Positions 23,567 through 31,601 are shown, numbered from the stretch's first letter. The stretch is DNA of 64,000 nucleotides from Sphingosinicella microcystinivorans (GCF_027941835.1 NZ_CP116005.1:4169501-4233500); one strand, 5' to 3'. Made by a program: numbers and translations. Notes: generated by a model not told the origin, from the sequence alone.

Positions 23567-24676
23567 TCAGCGGATGGTCAGCACCTCGCCCCGTGTCGGG
23601 GAGCCAGGCGTCATGTCCCATGCGCGGATGACGGGCACGAACTTGTCGGTGAGGATGCGGGTCTCGGCGATGGAGCCGTCTTCCCGTTCGGTGAATTCCC
23701 GCTGGAGCGTCTTGTCCTTGTGGGTGTCACCTTTGACGACGAGCACGCGCCCGGTCTTGGAGCGCACAACCCCCGAGATCGCGCCCGCGGCCAGAGCCAG
23801 GGCGAGATGCCAGTGGGACAAGGCCCGCGCCGGTGGACGCAGCGACTGCTGCGCGGCCCCCAGGTGCGTGTCCAGCGACGGCCAGAGGCCTTGCAGCCTG
23901 CCGACTTCATCGGCGAACTGCTCGGGCTCCATCGTCACGCGGAAGAAATACTCCGGCTCGGCCGGACTGGCGGGGACGATGTACGGCAGGAACGGCCAAT
24001 CGCTCGGCAGTTCCTCGGGTTCGACTTCGCCAAGCCCAATCTGCAGCAGCAGATTGCGCACGGCCTTGCCCGAATCCGACGCCAGCTCGCGCTGGCGCAC
24101 CCGGCGTCCGAAGATCACCACCTGCTTGAACTGCGTCTCCACCGCTCGGTAGATGCGCAGGTCCGTGTAGTGGCGTGTCAGCCAGCCGACCAGTTCCGCG
24201 TCGAGCACGTAGCCGGGGACGATGAAGACCAGAACGCCGCCGTATTGCAGCAACGACAGACTGCGCTGATAGAACAGCTTTTCGAGGCGGGCACGTCCCT
24301 GACCTTGGTAGCCGATGTTGCCGTTGACGTCCTTGGACAGGTCGCCATACGGCGGGTTGAGCCAGAGCAGCCCGAACGACTGCTTGGAGACCATCGTGTC
24401 CATCAGGTCCGCGTGCAGGCAGTGATCGACCAGGCCGCGGGCATGGCGTGCCCGCTCCGCGTCGAACTCGACGGCGAACGCCTTGGCCTGCTCGCGCCCG
24501 AGGGCATGGGCGGCTTCGGCGATCGCCACGCCTTCGCCGGCGCAGGGATCGAGGATGCACATCGGCCCGTCGCTGGGCATCAGTGCGTTGAGGGCTCTTT
24601 CGAGCGTGGGTTCGTCGGTCGGGTAGTAACCGTTCTTGGCGAAATTGCGGGCGAGCCGCGGGAACATGAGGGCCAT
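23567..24676 (-). CDS. class I SAM-dependent DNA methyltransferase-like protein
   Basis: A 369-residue protein with the SAM-binding motif LDPCAGEG (residues 42-49) and the catalytic NPPY (residues 107-110, in LWLNPPYGDLS), which is typical of adenine-N6 methyltransferases. No restriction subunit lies nearby, so it is an orphan methyltransferase that may protect the ICE from host restriction or adjust its expression. Family members are common in ICE accessory arrays. The ATG at 24676 follows GGAGACTTCC; the longer open frame upstream crosses the leader hairpin (24707-24732) and is rejected. The target sequence cannot be read from the protein. Confidence 0.85.
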   Translation of the reverse strand: MALMFPRLARNFAKNGYYPTDEPTLERALNALMPSDGPMCILDPCAGEGVAIAEAAHALGREQAKAFAVEFDAERARHARGLVDHCLHADLMDTMVSKQSFGLLWLNPPYGDLSKDVNGNIGYQGQGRARLEKLFYQRSLSLLQYGGVLVFIVPGYVLDAELVGWLTRHYTDLRIYRAVETQFKQVVIFGRRVRQRELASDSGKAVRNLLLQIGLGEVEPEELPSDWPFLPYIVPASPAEPEYFFRVTMEPEQFADEVGRLQGLWPSLDTHLGAAQQSLRPPARALSHWHLALALAAGAISGVVRSKTGRVLVVKGDTHKDKTLQREFTEREDGSIAETRILTDKFVPVIRAWDMTPGSPTRGEVLTIR

Positions 24677-24706
24677 GGAAGTCTCCTGGTTGGCGGGAAG
24701 GAATGG

Positions 24707-24732
24707 CGGAAGCACGCCAAGGCGTGCCTCCG
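24707..24732 (-). promoter_or_regulatory. leader hairpin of the methyltransferase gene
   Basis: Minus-strand stem CGGAGGCACGCC-TT-GGCGTGCTTCCG, almost perfect over 12 bp, preceded by CCCACCC. It ends 31 nt before the ATG at 24676 and is not followed by a U run. Confidence 0.6.
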
Positions 24733-24740
24733 AGGGTGGG

Positions 24741-25388
24741 TCAAGCCGCTACCGCTTCCGGCGTCCAGATCTTGGCCGGATAGGGATAGGCGGTGAGCAC
24801 GTCACTGCGGATCAGGGAACCCAGCGCCAGGGTCAGCGCCGGCACGTCGATGGCGAGCCGATGGCCTTCCAGTGGCCCGAGGGCGAACGGAAGGCGGGCC
24901 AGCATCTCGCGGGTTTGCAGCAGTTCCAGCACGGTCTCGCGCCAGTGGTCGAGCAGCGGCAACGGGCAGGTGTCCCGCACCAGCATCCACAGGCGGTCAA
25001 GCCGGTGGGCGCTATCGCGTGGCAGCAATGCCAGCGCGCTGGCGTTGGCCTTGTCGGGCTTGACGCAGCGCCGGTCGAACAGCCACACGTTGGAGAGCGA
25101 TCCGAACAGCGTTCGCCGGTAGGCGCGCGTGATGCGCTTTTCCAGTCGATCGACGTTGCCGATGAACACCGGGACGCTGCCGCCCTGGTTGGTGATGACG
25201 TGGAACTGGTCCAGTCCTTGCTCGTCGCGCCCGAGGGTCAGGCGAGCGAGGAACTGCTGGACGGCGGTGTCGCGTGCCCAGATGGACAGGAAGATCAGGT
25301 TGCCCTGGTCATCGCCGACGCAGGCGTCGGCCATCACGTCCGGGCATTCGTCGATGCGGTACAGCGTGGAAGAAGTGTTTGCGGGCAT
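24741..25388 (-). CDS. uncharacterised ICE protein (215 aa)
   Basis: A soluble protein of unknown function, with no signal or membrane segment. Visible text includes FHVITNQGGSVPVFIGNVDR, LFDRRCVKPDKANASAL and a Leu-rich helical C-terminal half. The ATG at 25388 is preceded by GAGGACACC. The gene has its own leader hairpin (25423-25451). It belongs to the array of separately spaced small genes between the helicase and topB; its neighbours are a methyltransferase and two small acidic proteins. Confidence 0.75.
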   Translation of the reverse strand: MPANTSSTLYRIDECPDVMADACVGDDQGNLIFLSIWARDTAVQQFLARLTLGRDEQGLDQFHVITNQGGSVPVFIGNVDRLEKRITRAYRRTLFGSLSNVWLFDRRCVKPDKANASALALLPRDSAHRLDRLWMLVRDTCPLPLLDHWRETVLELLQTREMLARLPFALGPLEGHRLAIDVPALTLALGSLIRSDVLTAYPYPAKIWTPEAVAA

Positions 25389-25422
25389 GGTGGTGTCCTC
25401 GGATGAACGGGAACAGCACCGC

Positions 25423-25451
25423 CCCCCTGGGGCAAGTACTGCCCCAGGGGG
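25423..25451 (-). promoter_or_regulatory. leader hairpin of the 24741-25388 gene
   Basis: Perfect 12-bp stem CCCCCTGGGGCA/TGCCCCAGGGGG with a 5-nt loop, preceded on the minus strand by CCCACC. It ends 34 nt before the ATG. It lies 15 bp after the stop of the upstream gene and lacks a U run. Confidence 0.65.
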
Positions 25452-25465
25452 TGGGAGAAAGTCGC

Positions 25466-25726
25466 TCAGTCCGGCTCGAACTGCCGGGTGTGCGGATTGA
25501 AGTGAAGCGCCTCGTCCACCGCGGTGATCGGCGTGAAGCCGTCCAGGTAGATGTTGTTGAGGTACTGGTCGCGGTAGGTCAGTGCCTGCCGTGCCTGCTC
25601 CTCGGTGAGGCCGTTGTCGATGAAGTACCCCAGCATTTCCTCGTCGGAGGAAACTTCGTCGTTGGACAAACTGCCTTCAACGAGTTTCAACAGCGAGGCG
25701 GGGAGCGCAGCCAGGATCGGGTCCAT
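25466..25726 (-). CDS. small acidic ICE protein (86 aa)
   Basis: An acidic, helical protein of unknown function (SLSNDEVSSDEEMLGYFIDNGLT is the most acidic part). I chose the ATG at 25726, which follows CAGGAGGAACCGAC. The longer open frame upstream runs through the preceding gene and is spurious. It is 16 bp after the 25743-26150 gene, with no room for a separate leader, so the two are cotranscribed. Confidence 0.7.
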   Translation of the reverse strand: MDPILAALPASLLKLVEGSLSNDEVSSDEEMLGYFIDNGLTEEQARQALTYRDQYLNNIYLDGFTPITAVDEALHFNPHTRQFEPD

Positions 25727-25742
25727 GTCGGTTCCTCCTGGC

Positions 25743-26150
25743 TCAGGCCAACAGCGCCGCGGCGGGTGCCGTGGATGCCGTGGGGGTGCGCCGCCGCGCG
25801 TGGTAGGCGCGAACGCCTGCACGCCAGTCGGCGGACTGCTCCGGCGCCATGTCGAGGTAGCTCAACGGGCACGAGTAGTAGTACGGGTGCATGGACTCGT
25901 CCAGCGGCTTGTAGCCCCACTGGTTGCCGCTGCGTTCCAGCAGATCGCAACGGATGTAGCGCAGGGACTGGCCCGGTGCGAGATCACGATGCACGCCTTC
26001 GGCCCTGGCCGTCACTTCCGCGACGGACCAGAGGACGTTGCCGCGCAGCGCGTGGGCGATGACCTTGACGCTGGCGCGCTCGGTCACTTGCGGTGCGATC
26101 AGTTCCGCGATCAATTCAGACCGCGATTGGGGGGAGAAATACCAGCCCAT
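25743..26150 (-). CDS. uncharacterised ICE protein (135 aa)
   Basis: A soluble protein that begins MGWYFSPQSRSELIAELI and contains YIRCDLLERSGNQWGYKPL. The text is well conserved in character but I cannot name its function. AGGAGG precedes the ATG at 26150. It has a leader hairpin (26185-26209) and is followed at once by the 86-residue gene. Confidence 0.75.
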   Translation of the reverse strand: MGWYFSPQSRSELIAELIAPQVTERASVKVIAHALRGNVLWSVAEVTARAEGVHRDLAPGQSLRYIRCDLLERSGNQWGYKPLDESMHPYYYSCPLSYLDMAPEQSADWRAGVRAYHARRRTPTASTAPAAALLA

Positions 26151-26184
26151 GAGAGGCCTCCTGAAGAATGGAGCCGGAAGCCTC

Positions 26185-26209
26185 CCCGTGGGGGAGAACC
26201 CCCAGCGGG
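26185..26209 (-). promoter_or_regulatory. leader hairpin of the 25743-26150 gene
   Basis: Outer CCCG/CGGG and inner GGGGG/CCCCC stems with a TTCT loop on the minus strand, preceded by ATCA. It ends 34 nt before the ATG. Same two-storey design as at 26626, 29385 and 31602. Confidence 0.6.
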
Positions 26210-26253
26210 TGATGGAATGCCGCGTGTGCGACGAAGGAACCTATGCTTTGCCC

Positions 26254-26592
26254 TCAGCCCCAGTCGTCATCGTCGCGATCACAACCGGCCGGGCAGTAGC
26301 CGAACTCGATCCCATGCGAGCAGTAGCCATGCTCCGCATTCCAGTCCTGGGTTTCCTGCCGTTCGGCCGGTGTTGCGTAGTCCCATTCCTGTGCGATCTT
26401 CAGCGCCTGTGCGCGCTGTTCTTCCGGCAATCGACCGAGTTGCGCGTCGATCGCCGAACTGAAGCGTTCGACGTAGTAGTCGTGAGACAGTCCGCAACCC
26501 TTGGTGGCTTGTGCGGCTGCCGTCTCGCAGAGAGCCCGCCACGCGGGTTCATCCAGCGCGGAGCGGGGGATATCGCAAGCGATGGTGGACAT
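26254..26592 (-). CDS. small ICE protein with Cys/His C-terminus (112 aa)
   Basis: A soluble protein whose C-terminus carries CSHGIEFGYCPAGC followed by an Asp run; the His and three Cys could bind a metal. The rest is helical and charged. I know no function. The ATG at 26592 is preceded by GGAGGTCTTCATC. The open frame upstream of it crosses the leader hairpin and has no support. Single gene in the accessory array. Confidence 0.7.
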   Translation of the reverse strand: MSTIACDIPRSALDEPAWRALCETAAAQATKGCGLSHDYYVERFSSAIDAQLGRLPEEQRAQALKIAQEWDYATPAERQETQDWNAEHGYCSHGIEFGYCPAGCDRDDDDWG

Positions 26593-26625
26593 GATGAAGA
26601 CCTCCAGAAGATGGCCAGGGCCTCC

Positions 26626-26652
26626 CCCGCATGGGGAAGGAACCCCGGCGGG
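26626..26652 (-). promoter_or_regulatory. leader hairpin of the 26254-26592 gene
   Basis: Outer CCCGC/GCGGG and inner GGGG/CCCC stems around TTCCTT on the minus strand, preceded by CATCCA. It ends 33 nt before the ATG. Confidence 0.6.
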
Positions 26653-26686
26653 TGGATGAAGAACACCGCGCATGCGGCGTCTACGA

Positions 26687-27376
26687 TCACGCAGGTTGCA
26701 GTTCGGCCTGGCGGCTCCACTCCTGCGTCTTGAAGTCCAGCGCGTAGCCCAGCTCGCCCAGGCGGGCGATCTGTGCACGCAAAGCGCGGCGGTCGATGGT
26801 CGAATCCAGTTTCACGGACTCGCCCAGCGGCCACAGCAGGCCGAAGAGCGCGGGGTCACCGTCTTGGGTGCTGCCGGGGGCAGCAGCCTCAGCAGGTGGC
26901 GGCGCATCCACGCCAAAGGGCGTGGTATCGACCATCGGGTCCGCGGACGCCTGCACGGGTGCGGGCTTGGCGGGCCTGGACGCTTTGGTCGGCTTGGCCG
27001 GCGTTGTCGCAGGCTGCGCCCCTTGCTCTTCATCGAGCGGATCGACGTCCTGGGTGGCGAAGCTGCGGGCTTCGTCGCGGCTGAGTTTGTCGATGCCGTT
27101 GAGCGTCATGCCGTCGAGGCTGGCACGGATCTCGAACCGCATGCCGCCGCCGACCGGATAGGACTTCGGGAAGATGTACCTGATGATGAATTCCCCGTCG
27201 TACTTGCCTTCGGGGTACTGCTCCAGCTCCGGGTCTTTGACCTCGAAAGTACCGAGGTGCGTGGCGAGGCGGCCAACCGTGAACGGGCCGTTCTTGCCGC
27301 GGATGGTACGCAGCGTGAGCTGGCCGGGGACGACGATGGGCGCAACCGATTTCTCGGAAGCCGATGGGGTTGCCAT
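26687..27376 (-). CDS. DUF3275 family protein
   Basis: A 229-residue protein of the ICE-specific DUF3275 family. The N-terminal 120 residues (PGQLTLRTIRGKNGPFTVG, then LGTFEVKDPELEQYPEGKYDG) form the conserved, probably beta-rich domain; a Pro/Ala/Lys-rich linker follows and a short helical end. Function is unknown; the family occurs with DUF932 and DUF3577 genes, as here, in PAPI-1/ICEclc-type elements. The ATG at 27376 follows AGGAGAACCATC. A short GGG/CCC leader hairpin lies at 27401-27420. Confidence 0.85.
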   Translation of the reverse strand: MATPSASEKSVAPIVVPGQLTLRTIRGKNGPFTVGRLATHLGTFEVKDPELEQYPEGKYDGEFIIRYIFPKSYPVGGGMRFEIRASLDGMTLNGIDKLSRDEARSFATQDVDPLDEEQGAQPATTPAKPTKASRPAKPAPVQASADPMVDTTPFGVDAPPPAEAAAPGSTQDGDPALFGLLWPLGESVKLDSTIDRRALRAQIARLGELGYALDFKTQEWSRQAELQPA

Positions 27377-27437
27377 GATGGTTCTCCTGATGATGAATGA
27401 CGGGCCGCCGACGGCACCCGGTGGATGAGAGGAATGG

Positions 27438-27458
27438 CCTCGCCCGAGGTGGGCGAGG
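27438..27458 (-). terminator. hairpin after the DUF932 gene
   Basis: Stem CCTCGCCC/GGGCGAGG with a 5-nt loop, 12 bp after the DUF932 stop. No U run follows, so termination would have to be weak or factor-dependent; it may equally be part of the DUF3275 leader. Confidence 0.4.
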
Positions 27459-27469
27459 TCCGCGTGGCA

Positions 27470-28297
27470 TCACGCCTTGAGCTGGCGCATGCCTTCGGCC
27501 AGCAGCCACAACGCCCGGTTCAGGCGCAGGTTCTGGTCGATGCCTTGCACCGGACGGGTGCGCTGATTGCGGCCGTTGGCCTTGCGTCCGTTCAGGCCTC
27601 CTTTGACGAGGTTCTCCTGGACGCGGTTGAAGACGGCCCACAGGTCGTTCTTGCGGTCGTCCCATCGCCGGGGTGCCAGCAGTTGGCTCTCCGTGACAGG
27701 CGTGGACTTGGCTGGATCGTCGTACTTGAGTGCGAGCGCGGAGTTTGCAAAGACCTCCGCTTCGCCCTCATCGAGGTTGATGGTGCGCATCGCATCGCGC
27801 GCGTTCTGCACGCGCTCGAAGCCTTCGAGGACTCCGTAGGCACCTTCGATCACCTGGCTGGCCACGTCGCCCTTGTGGGGAACGCGGATGTCGGCGGTGG
27901 TGTCACCGCAAACCAGGCCGTTGTGGCAGACGAACCGGAACATGCCGGCGAGCATCTGATAGCTGCTCGTGCCGTCGTGGCTGTTGAGCAGGATGATCTC
28001 GTTCGCCTCGTCGCCGTTGATCTGGCTCGCATGGCGAAGTCGGATGAGGTGCTTCGTGTACTCGCGCCGGTCTTCGTTGCGCACGCGTGTCTGGCACACC
28101 ATGAAGGGCTCGAAGCCCTCCTGGCGCAGCTTGGTCAGCACGGTCGAGGTCGGTATGTAGGCATATCGATCGGACCGACTCCCATGCGGAGCGTCGGCGA
28201 AGATCGACGGAACGACGGCACGAATGCGGTCGTCCGAGAGTGGACGATCGGAGCGCAGGATCGGGGATTGCGGAGCAAAACGGGATGCCAGAGACAT
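27470..28297 (-). CDS. DUF932 family protein
   Basis: A 275-residue protein of the DUF932 (phage/plasmid-like, TIGR03299-related) family: YAYIPTSTVLTKLRQEGFEP at the start, EIILLNSHDGTSSYQ in the middle and VCHNGLVCGD, the usual conserved block, near residue 135. Family members are common on plasmids, phages and ICEs; the function is not established. The ATG at 28297 follows AAAGGAGATCAGCC. It has a leader hairpin at 28326-28349 and stands alone between hairpins. Confidence 0.9.
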   Translation of the reverse strand: MSLASRFAPQSPILRSDRPLSDDRIRAVVPSIFADAPHGSRSDRYAYIPTSTVLTKLRQEGFEPFMVCQTRVRNEDRREYTKHLIRLRHASQINGDEANEIILLNSHDGTSSYQMLAGMFRFVCHNGLVCGDTTADIRVPHKGDVASQVIEGAYGVLEGFERVQNARDAMRTINLDEGEAEVFANSALALKYDDPAKSTPVTESQLLAPRRWDDRKNDLWAVFNRVQENLVKGGLNGRKANGRNQRTRPVQGIDQNLRLNRALWLLAEGMRQLKA

Positions 28298-28325
28298 GGC
28301 TGATCTCCTTTGAGAAATGCGACAA

Positions 28326-28349
28326 CCGCGCGGCGGTGAGACCACGCGG
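28326..28349 (-). promoter_or_regulatory. leader hairpin of the DUF932 gene
   Basis: Minus-strand arms CCGCG and CGCGG enclose GGT-CTC-ACC. It ends 28 nt before the ATG at 28297. Confidence 0.45.
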
Positions 28350-28441
28350 AACTCGGGGGATGAAATGCGCAAGCGCGCGTCATGGGGACGCGGCGGATGC
28401 GGGAAGAGAAGCGACAAGGCCCCGTGAGGGGCCATGCCGTA

Positions 28442-29347
28442 TCAGAACGAAGCAGCCAATGCCGGCTCCTGCTCTTCGACTTGCGCCTCGGGCTCGCGCT
28501 CGGCGGGCTCGGTGGCCGTGTCGATGGCGTCGTCGGCTTCGGACGCGGATGCGTCTTCGGCCGGCGGCGCCTCGGGTTGCGCCTGGCTCGTCGGATAGAC
28601 CTGGGTGCCGTCGATCTTGATGAGACCGATGTGGACCAGCGTCGATTCCAGGCTTGCGGCCGGCTCCCCGGCGTGCTCACCCTTGGTGCGGATGTACGGA
28701 TCGATCTTCATGTCGTTCAGACGGAAGGCGATCAGCACCTTGCGGTCACCCTCGATGGCCTGAACGCACCGGCGAACCAGGTGCTCGGCTTCCGGGGTGG
28801 CGACGATGGTGTCGAAGTACCGATACTCCGGTTCATCGACAGGCCCTGCCAGTGCCGCGACGGTGCAAGAGAGGAACGAGTCGCCAGCCTTTGGGGTGAC
28901 GTCCTTCACACGATTGAGATAGCCGATGCCGCGGGTGATCAGCTCGTGCTGCTCGATCGAAGCCAGTTCGGCCCGGTCGATCAGTTCGGCCTTGAGCAGT
29001 CGCGCCTTGAGGGACGCGGCGGCCTGACCCTTCTGCTCACCCTTGTCGCGGATGTACGCATCGCCCCACAGGTCACCGAGGCGAAAGCGCACCAGCGGGC
29101 GCTGCTTGGGATCGTCAACGCCGATGTAGCGCTGAACGAGCTTCTTGGCCTCGGCACCCGAGACCTTGACGTCGAAGTAGCGGTAGCTGGGGTCCCGGGC
29201 GGGGCCGACCAGCGCGGCGATGGTGCAAGCCAGGAACGGCTGCGCACGGCGGCCGCCCCGGACGGGCACTTCACGGACACGCTGGACGTAGCCGATGCCC
29301 GAGGCGTGGAGGTCGAAATACGATTTCTCGTTGGACGTGGTGTTCAT
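28442..29347 (-). CDS. DUF3577 (STY4534-type ICE replication) protein with internal duplication
   Basis: A 301-residue protein made of two copies of one domain: residues about 8-125 and 128-240 share GIGYxxRVxxV, FLxCTxAALxGPxxxPxYRYFD and YIRxKGExxGxxAASL. The single-domain family (DUF3577, STY4534 type) is annotated as an ICE replication protein, but no enzymatic motif is visible. The C-terminal 55 residues are acidic and Ala/Glu-rich. The ATG at 29347 follows TGGAGATTCACC. The leader is long (229 nt) and holds both a two-storey hairpin (29385-29422) and copy B of the radC-type RNA motif, so expression is likely controlled at the RNA level. Confidence 0.85.
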   Translation of the reverse strand: MNTTSNEKSYFDLHASGIGYVQRVREVPVRGGRRAQPFLACTIAALVGPARDPSYRYFDVKVSGAEAKKLVQRYIGVDDPKQRPLVRFRLGDLWGDAYIRDKGEQKGQAAASLKARLLKAELIDRAELASIEQHELITRGIGYLNRVKDVTPKAGDSFLSCTVAALAGPVDEPEYRYFDTIVATPEAEHLVRRCVQAIEGDRKVLIAFRLNDMKIDPYIRTKGEHAGEPAASLESTLVHIGLIKIDGTQVYPTSQAQPEAPPAEDASASEADDAIDTATEPAEREPEAQVEEQEPALAASF

Positions 29348-29384
29348 GGTGAATCTCCATTGGGATGAAGCGGAGACACACCGG

Positions 29385-29422
29385 CCCACGCATGCGGGGA
29401 AGGTGCGTAACCCCGCGGTGGG
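29385..29422 (-). promoter_or_regulatory. leader hairpin of the DUF3577 gene
   Basis: Outer CCCAC/GTGGG and inner GCGGGG/CCCCGC stems on the minus strand, ending 37 nt before the ATG. The radC-type RNA motif lies 76 nt further upstream. Confidence 0.6.
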
Positions 29423-29498
29423 TTGATAAGGCGAAAGCATCCGCCACCAGAGGCTGGTGGCCGCTCGCGGATGGATGCGGTGCGAGCTGGCTCGGTCA

Positions 29499-29571
29499 CG
29501 CAGTGGGAACTGCGCCGCAACCTCGAAGACCGATGGTTGCCTGGCATGTCGCTGACAACGTCAGCAGGCAT
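29499..29571 (-). ncRNA. candidate radC RNA motif, copy B
   Basis: ATGCCTG, hairpin 1 (GCTGAC/GTCAGC, 29551-29565), linker ACATGCCAG, hairpin 2 (GCAACC/GGTTGC, 29517-29540, loop with GGTCTTCGA) and hairpin 3 (CGCAGT/ACTGCG, 29499-29514). Hairpins 1 and 2 differ from copy A by paired changes (C-G to T-A, TAG/CTA to CAA/TTG). It starts 5 bp after the XF1762 stop and ends 152 nt before the DUF3577 start. Confidence 0.75.
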
Positions 29572-29575
29572 GGGG

Positions 29576-30112
29576 TCAGCATGGCCGGGCCTCGCGCGCG
29601 CGGCAGCAATCAATCGGCATCCGGGTGCTTCCCTTTGTCCGCGCCGCCCGGCGCCTGCCACAGGCATTTGGGGCGGCGCAGGTGCTCGGGGTATCGGCGA
29701 GGGGGAGGCTGGGACGGCTCCAGGCGCCGCCGCCGCGCGCGCCAATCAGCCGCCAGCCGGCGGCGCGCGGGCTGGCGCCGCCTTCGTCGGGTAAGGTGTA
29801 GGTGATCAGGCGGATGTAGCCCAGCGACTTTGCCGCCTGCCAGGCCGCGCCGTATAGCTTGCTGCAGGCGTTGGGTGTGCTGTCGGTGCACAGCCGTGTG
29901 ACTTCCCGCGTCCAGCCATCGTCCAGGTGCCGCGCGACCGGCCGGCCGACGATGGCCACGCCGCGGATCAGGTCGCTGTCGACCAGCGTGACGGCCAGGG
30001 CGAACTTCGCAGCCTGGACCGGACGGTGATGGTGTGCCAGCACGAAGACGTTGGCCGTGCGCAGCGACACCGGCAGCAGGTGCAGCCTCGGCGAGGTCGA
30101 TGATGTGTTCAT
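29576..30112 (-). CDS. XF1762 family protein
   Basis: A 178-residue protein of the XF1762 family. The conserved core lies in residues 8-120: GRPVARHLDDG, EVTRLCTDSTPNACSKLYGA and RLITYTLPDEGG, which together read like an acetyltransferase (GNAT)-type fold. The substrate is unknown. The last 55 residues are low-complexity and Arg-rich and probably not part of the fold. ATG start. Its leader (30113-30179) can fold strongly: CGTCTCC/GGAGACG and GGCATGCC/GGCGTGCC arms. A terminator of the upstream gene separates it from DUF3085. Confidence 0.8.
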   Translation of the reverse strand: MNTSSTSPRLHLLPVSLRTANVFVLAHHHRPVQAAKFALAVTLVDSDLIRGVAIVGRPVARHLDDGWTREVTRLCTDSTPNACSKLYGAAWQAAKSLGYIRLITYTLPDEGGASPRAAGWRLIGARGGGAWSRPSLPLADTPSTCAAPNACGRRRAARTKGSTRMPIDCCRAREARPC

Positions 30113-30210
30113 GCGGTCGTCTCCGGTGGCATGCCGGCGCTGTGGCCCGCGGGGCGTGCCTTGGCGGCTGGAGACGAACGCGCATGCGCGGCGATGGCCG
30201 CGGTGCGAAC

Positions 30211-30236
30211 AAAAGAAAGCCCCCGGTGCGGGGGCT
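30211..30236 (-). terminator. rho-independent terminator after the DUF3085 gene
   Basis: Minus-strand stem AGCCCCC-GCACC-GGGGGCT followed by TTCTTTT, 27 bp after the DUF3085 stop. Confidence 0.85.
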
Positions 30237-30262
30237 GCGAGGGCTGCGCGGCGGTTGCCGCT

Positions 30263-30616
30263 TCAGGCGGGAGGCACCACGGCCAAGGACAGGTGCGTGG
30301 CGGTGGCGGACAGCACGAGATCGTCCGCCGAGTGCAGGAGGCGCGTGAACAGGCCGTCCTTCGGGTCGAAATACTCCGCAAAATCGTCGCCACCCAGCTC
30401 GCGGCCGGCGAGGTGCCACCAGTCATCGAACGGGTCGGTGTCCGGGTTGCAGCCGACGGCGTAGGCGAGCAGTTGCTGGCGTCCATCCGGGCGACGCTCC
30501 CCACGCTCGGCGAGGAAGTACACGCCCTGGTCCTTGACCAGGACGATGCGGCACTGATTGGCGATGGCTTCGGTCAGCACGGGGCGCAGGTCGGCGCCTT
30601 TGAATCGCAGTGACAT
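30263..30616 (-). CDS. DUF3085 family protein
   Basis: A 117-residue protein of the DUF3085 family, recognised by the opening LRFKGADLRPVLTEAI and CRIVLVKDQGVYFLAERGE followed by LAYAVGCNPD. It is small, soluble and of unknown function; the family is typical of ICE accessory arrays. The ATG at 30616 follows AGGAGATTTCATCC. The gene is framed by two terminators (30211 and 30636), so it is a transcription unit of its own or is reached by read-through. Confidence 0.85.
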   Translation of the reverse strand: MSLRFKGADLRPVLTEAIANQCRIVLVKDQGVYFLAERGERRPDGRQQLLAYAVGCNPDTDPFDDWWHLAGRELGGDDFAEYFDPKDGLFTRLLHSADDLVLSATATHLSLAVVPPA

Positions 30617-30635
30617 GGATGAAATCTCCTGTGTT

Positions 30636-30677
30636 AAAAAAAGAGAAAGGCCCTCCACCCGATGGGATGAAGGGCCT
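30636..30677 (-). terminator. rho-independent terminator before DUF3085
   Basis: A 13-bp near-perfect stem (AGGCCCTTCATCC with GGGTGGAGGGCCT) is followed on the minus strand by TTCTCTTTTTTT. It lies between the 30741-31565 gene and DUF3085, only 20 nt before the DUF3085 start, so it could act as an attenuator as well as a terminator. Confidence 0.75.
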
Positions 30678-30740
30678 GTAGGTCACGCGGCCGGAATGGC
30701 TGGAACGCCGTGGCGGGTGCCTCGGGTCAGCCGAGGGGCG

Positions 30741-31565
30741 TCATGCCGGGACGGCTTGGCGCTTACGGGCCGCCTTCGCGTCGAGGATGCTCACGTCGAT
30801 CTGGCGCCAGCGCCCGTCGTCGATGAGCCGCTCCAGCACTTCGCCGAGCATGTCGAAATACAACTCGTCGTGCCGATCGACCAGTTCGACCGATTCACCG
30901 TTCTGACGGTGCAGTTCCACCACGTAGGTGTCTCCGCCGCGGTCGTAGAGGATCGTCACCCGGCCCTCGAACTTCGCGGTCGAGACCGTGAAGCTGATCG
31001 CCGGCGGGGTCTCGATGATCTTGGAGGGCGTGGGATCGACCCAGGTGAAGTCGCGGGCACCGGCATCCACCAGCATGTGGGTGATGCGCCGGAAGCGATC
31101 GGGGGCCGGCATCTCTTCCAACTGCTCGATGAGCTGGCCCAACTCCATGCACTGCGGCGTGGGAATGGGCAGCTTGGCCGGCGCCGAGCCGAGGATGTGC
31201 CTCGTGATGGTGTACGGCGTGCCGTCCGAAGTCTTCTCGGTGATGACCTCCGGCGTGTCCGCGCGCAGTCCGTCGAAGCGACGACGGGCATAGGGTTGGA
31301 CATGCACCTTGGCGCCTTCGGCAGGAACCGTGGTCACCAGGCTGGGATCGAGCACCGCGAACTCGGAAGGCTTGAGCTTGACGACGATGGCATCGTCGGT
31401 CGCAGCGACCACCTTGCCGTCGAAGGGTTGGGGGTCGATGGCAAAGCCCAGCGTTGAGGACAGCGGCTGATCATCGAACACGCGGTACTTGAACGATCGC
31501 ACGTTGCGGGGCACATGGCCTGCGACCAGCGAAGGCATCATGGATTTGATGAGGGAACGGTCCAT
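30741..31565 (-). CDS. uncharacterised ICE protein (274 aa)
   Basis: A soluble protein of unknown function with a mixed alpha/beta character (FKYRVFDDQPLSSTLGFAI at the start, RVTILYDRGGDTYVVELHR later). No known motif is visible. The ATG at 31565 follows AAGGAGTTTCCCC. The open frame continues far upstream without a better start, through the leader hairpin and RNA motif copy C. The leader shares its layout with those of radC and the DUF3577 gene, which suggests common control. Confidence 0.75.
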   Translation of the reverse strand: MDRSLIKSMMPSLVAGHVPRNVRSFKYRVFDDQPLSSTLGFAIDPQPFDGKVVAATDDAIVVKLKPSEFAVLDPSLVTTVPAEGAKVHVQPYARRRFDGLRADTPEVITEKTSDGTPYTITRHILGSAPAKLPIPTPQCMELGQLIEQLEEMPAPDRFRRITHMLVDAGARDFTWVDPTPSKIIETPPAISFTVSTAKFEGRVTILYDRGGDTYVVELHRQNGESVELVDRHDELYFDMLGEVLERLIDDGRWRQIDVSILDAKAARKRQAVPA

Positions 31566-31601
31566 GGGGAAACTCCTTGAGGAAAAACAAGGGATTCCCC
31601 G

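Noticed and set aside
28418-28433. GGCCCC/GGGGCC hairpin after the DUF3577 gene as a terminator
   Set aside because: Stem is only 6 bp and the following bases (TTGTCGCTTC) contain no U run.
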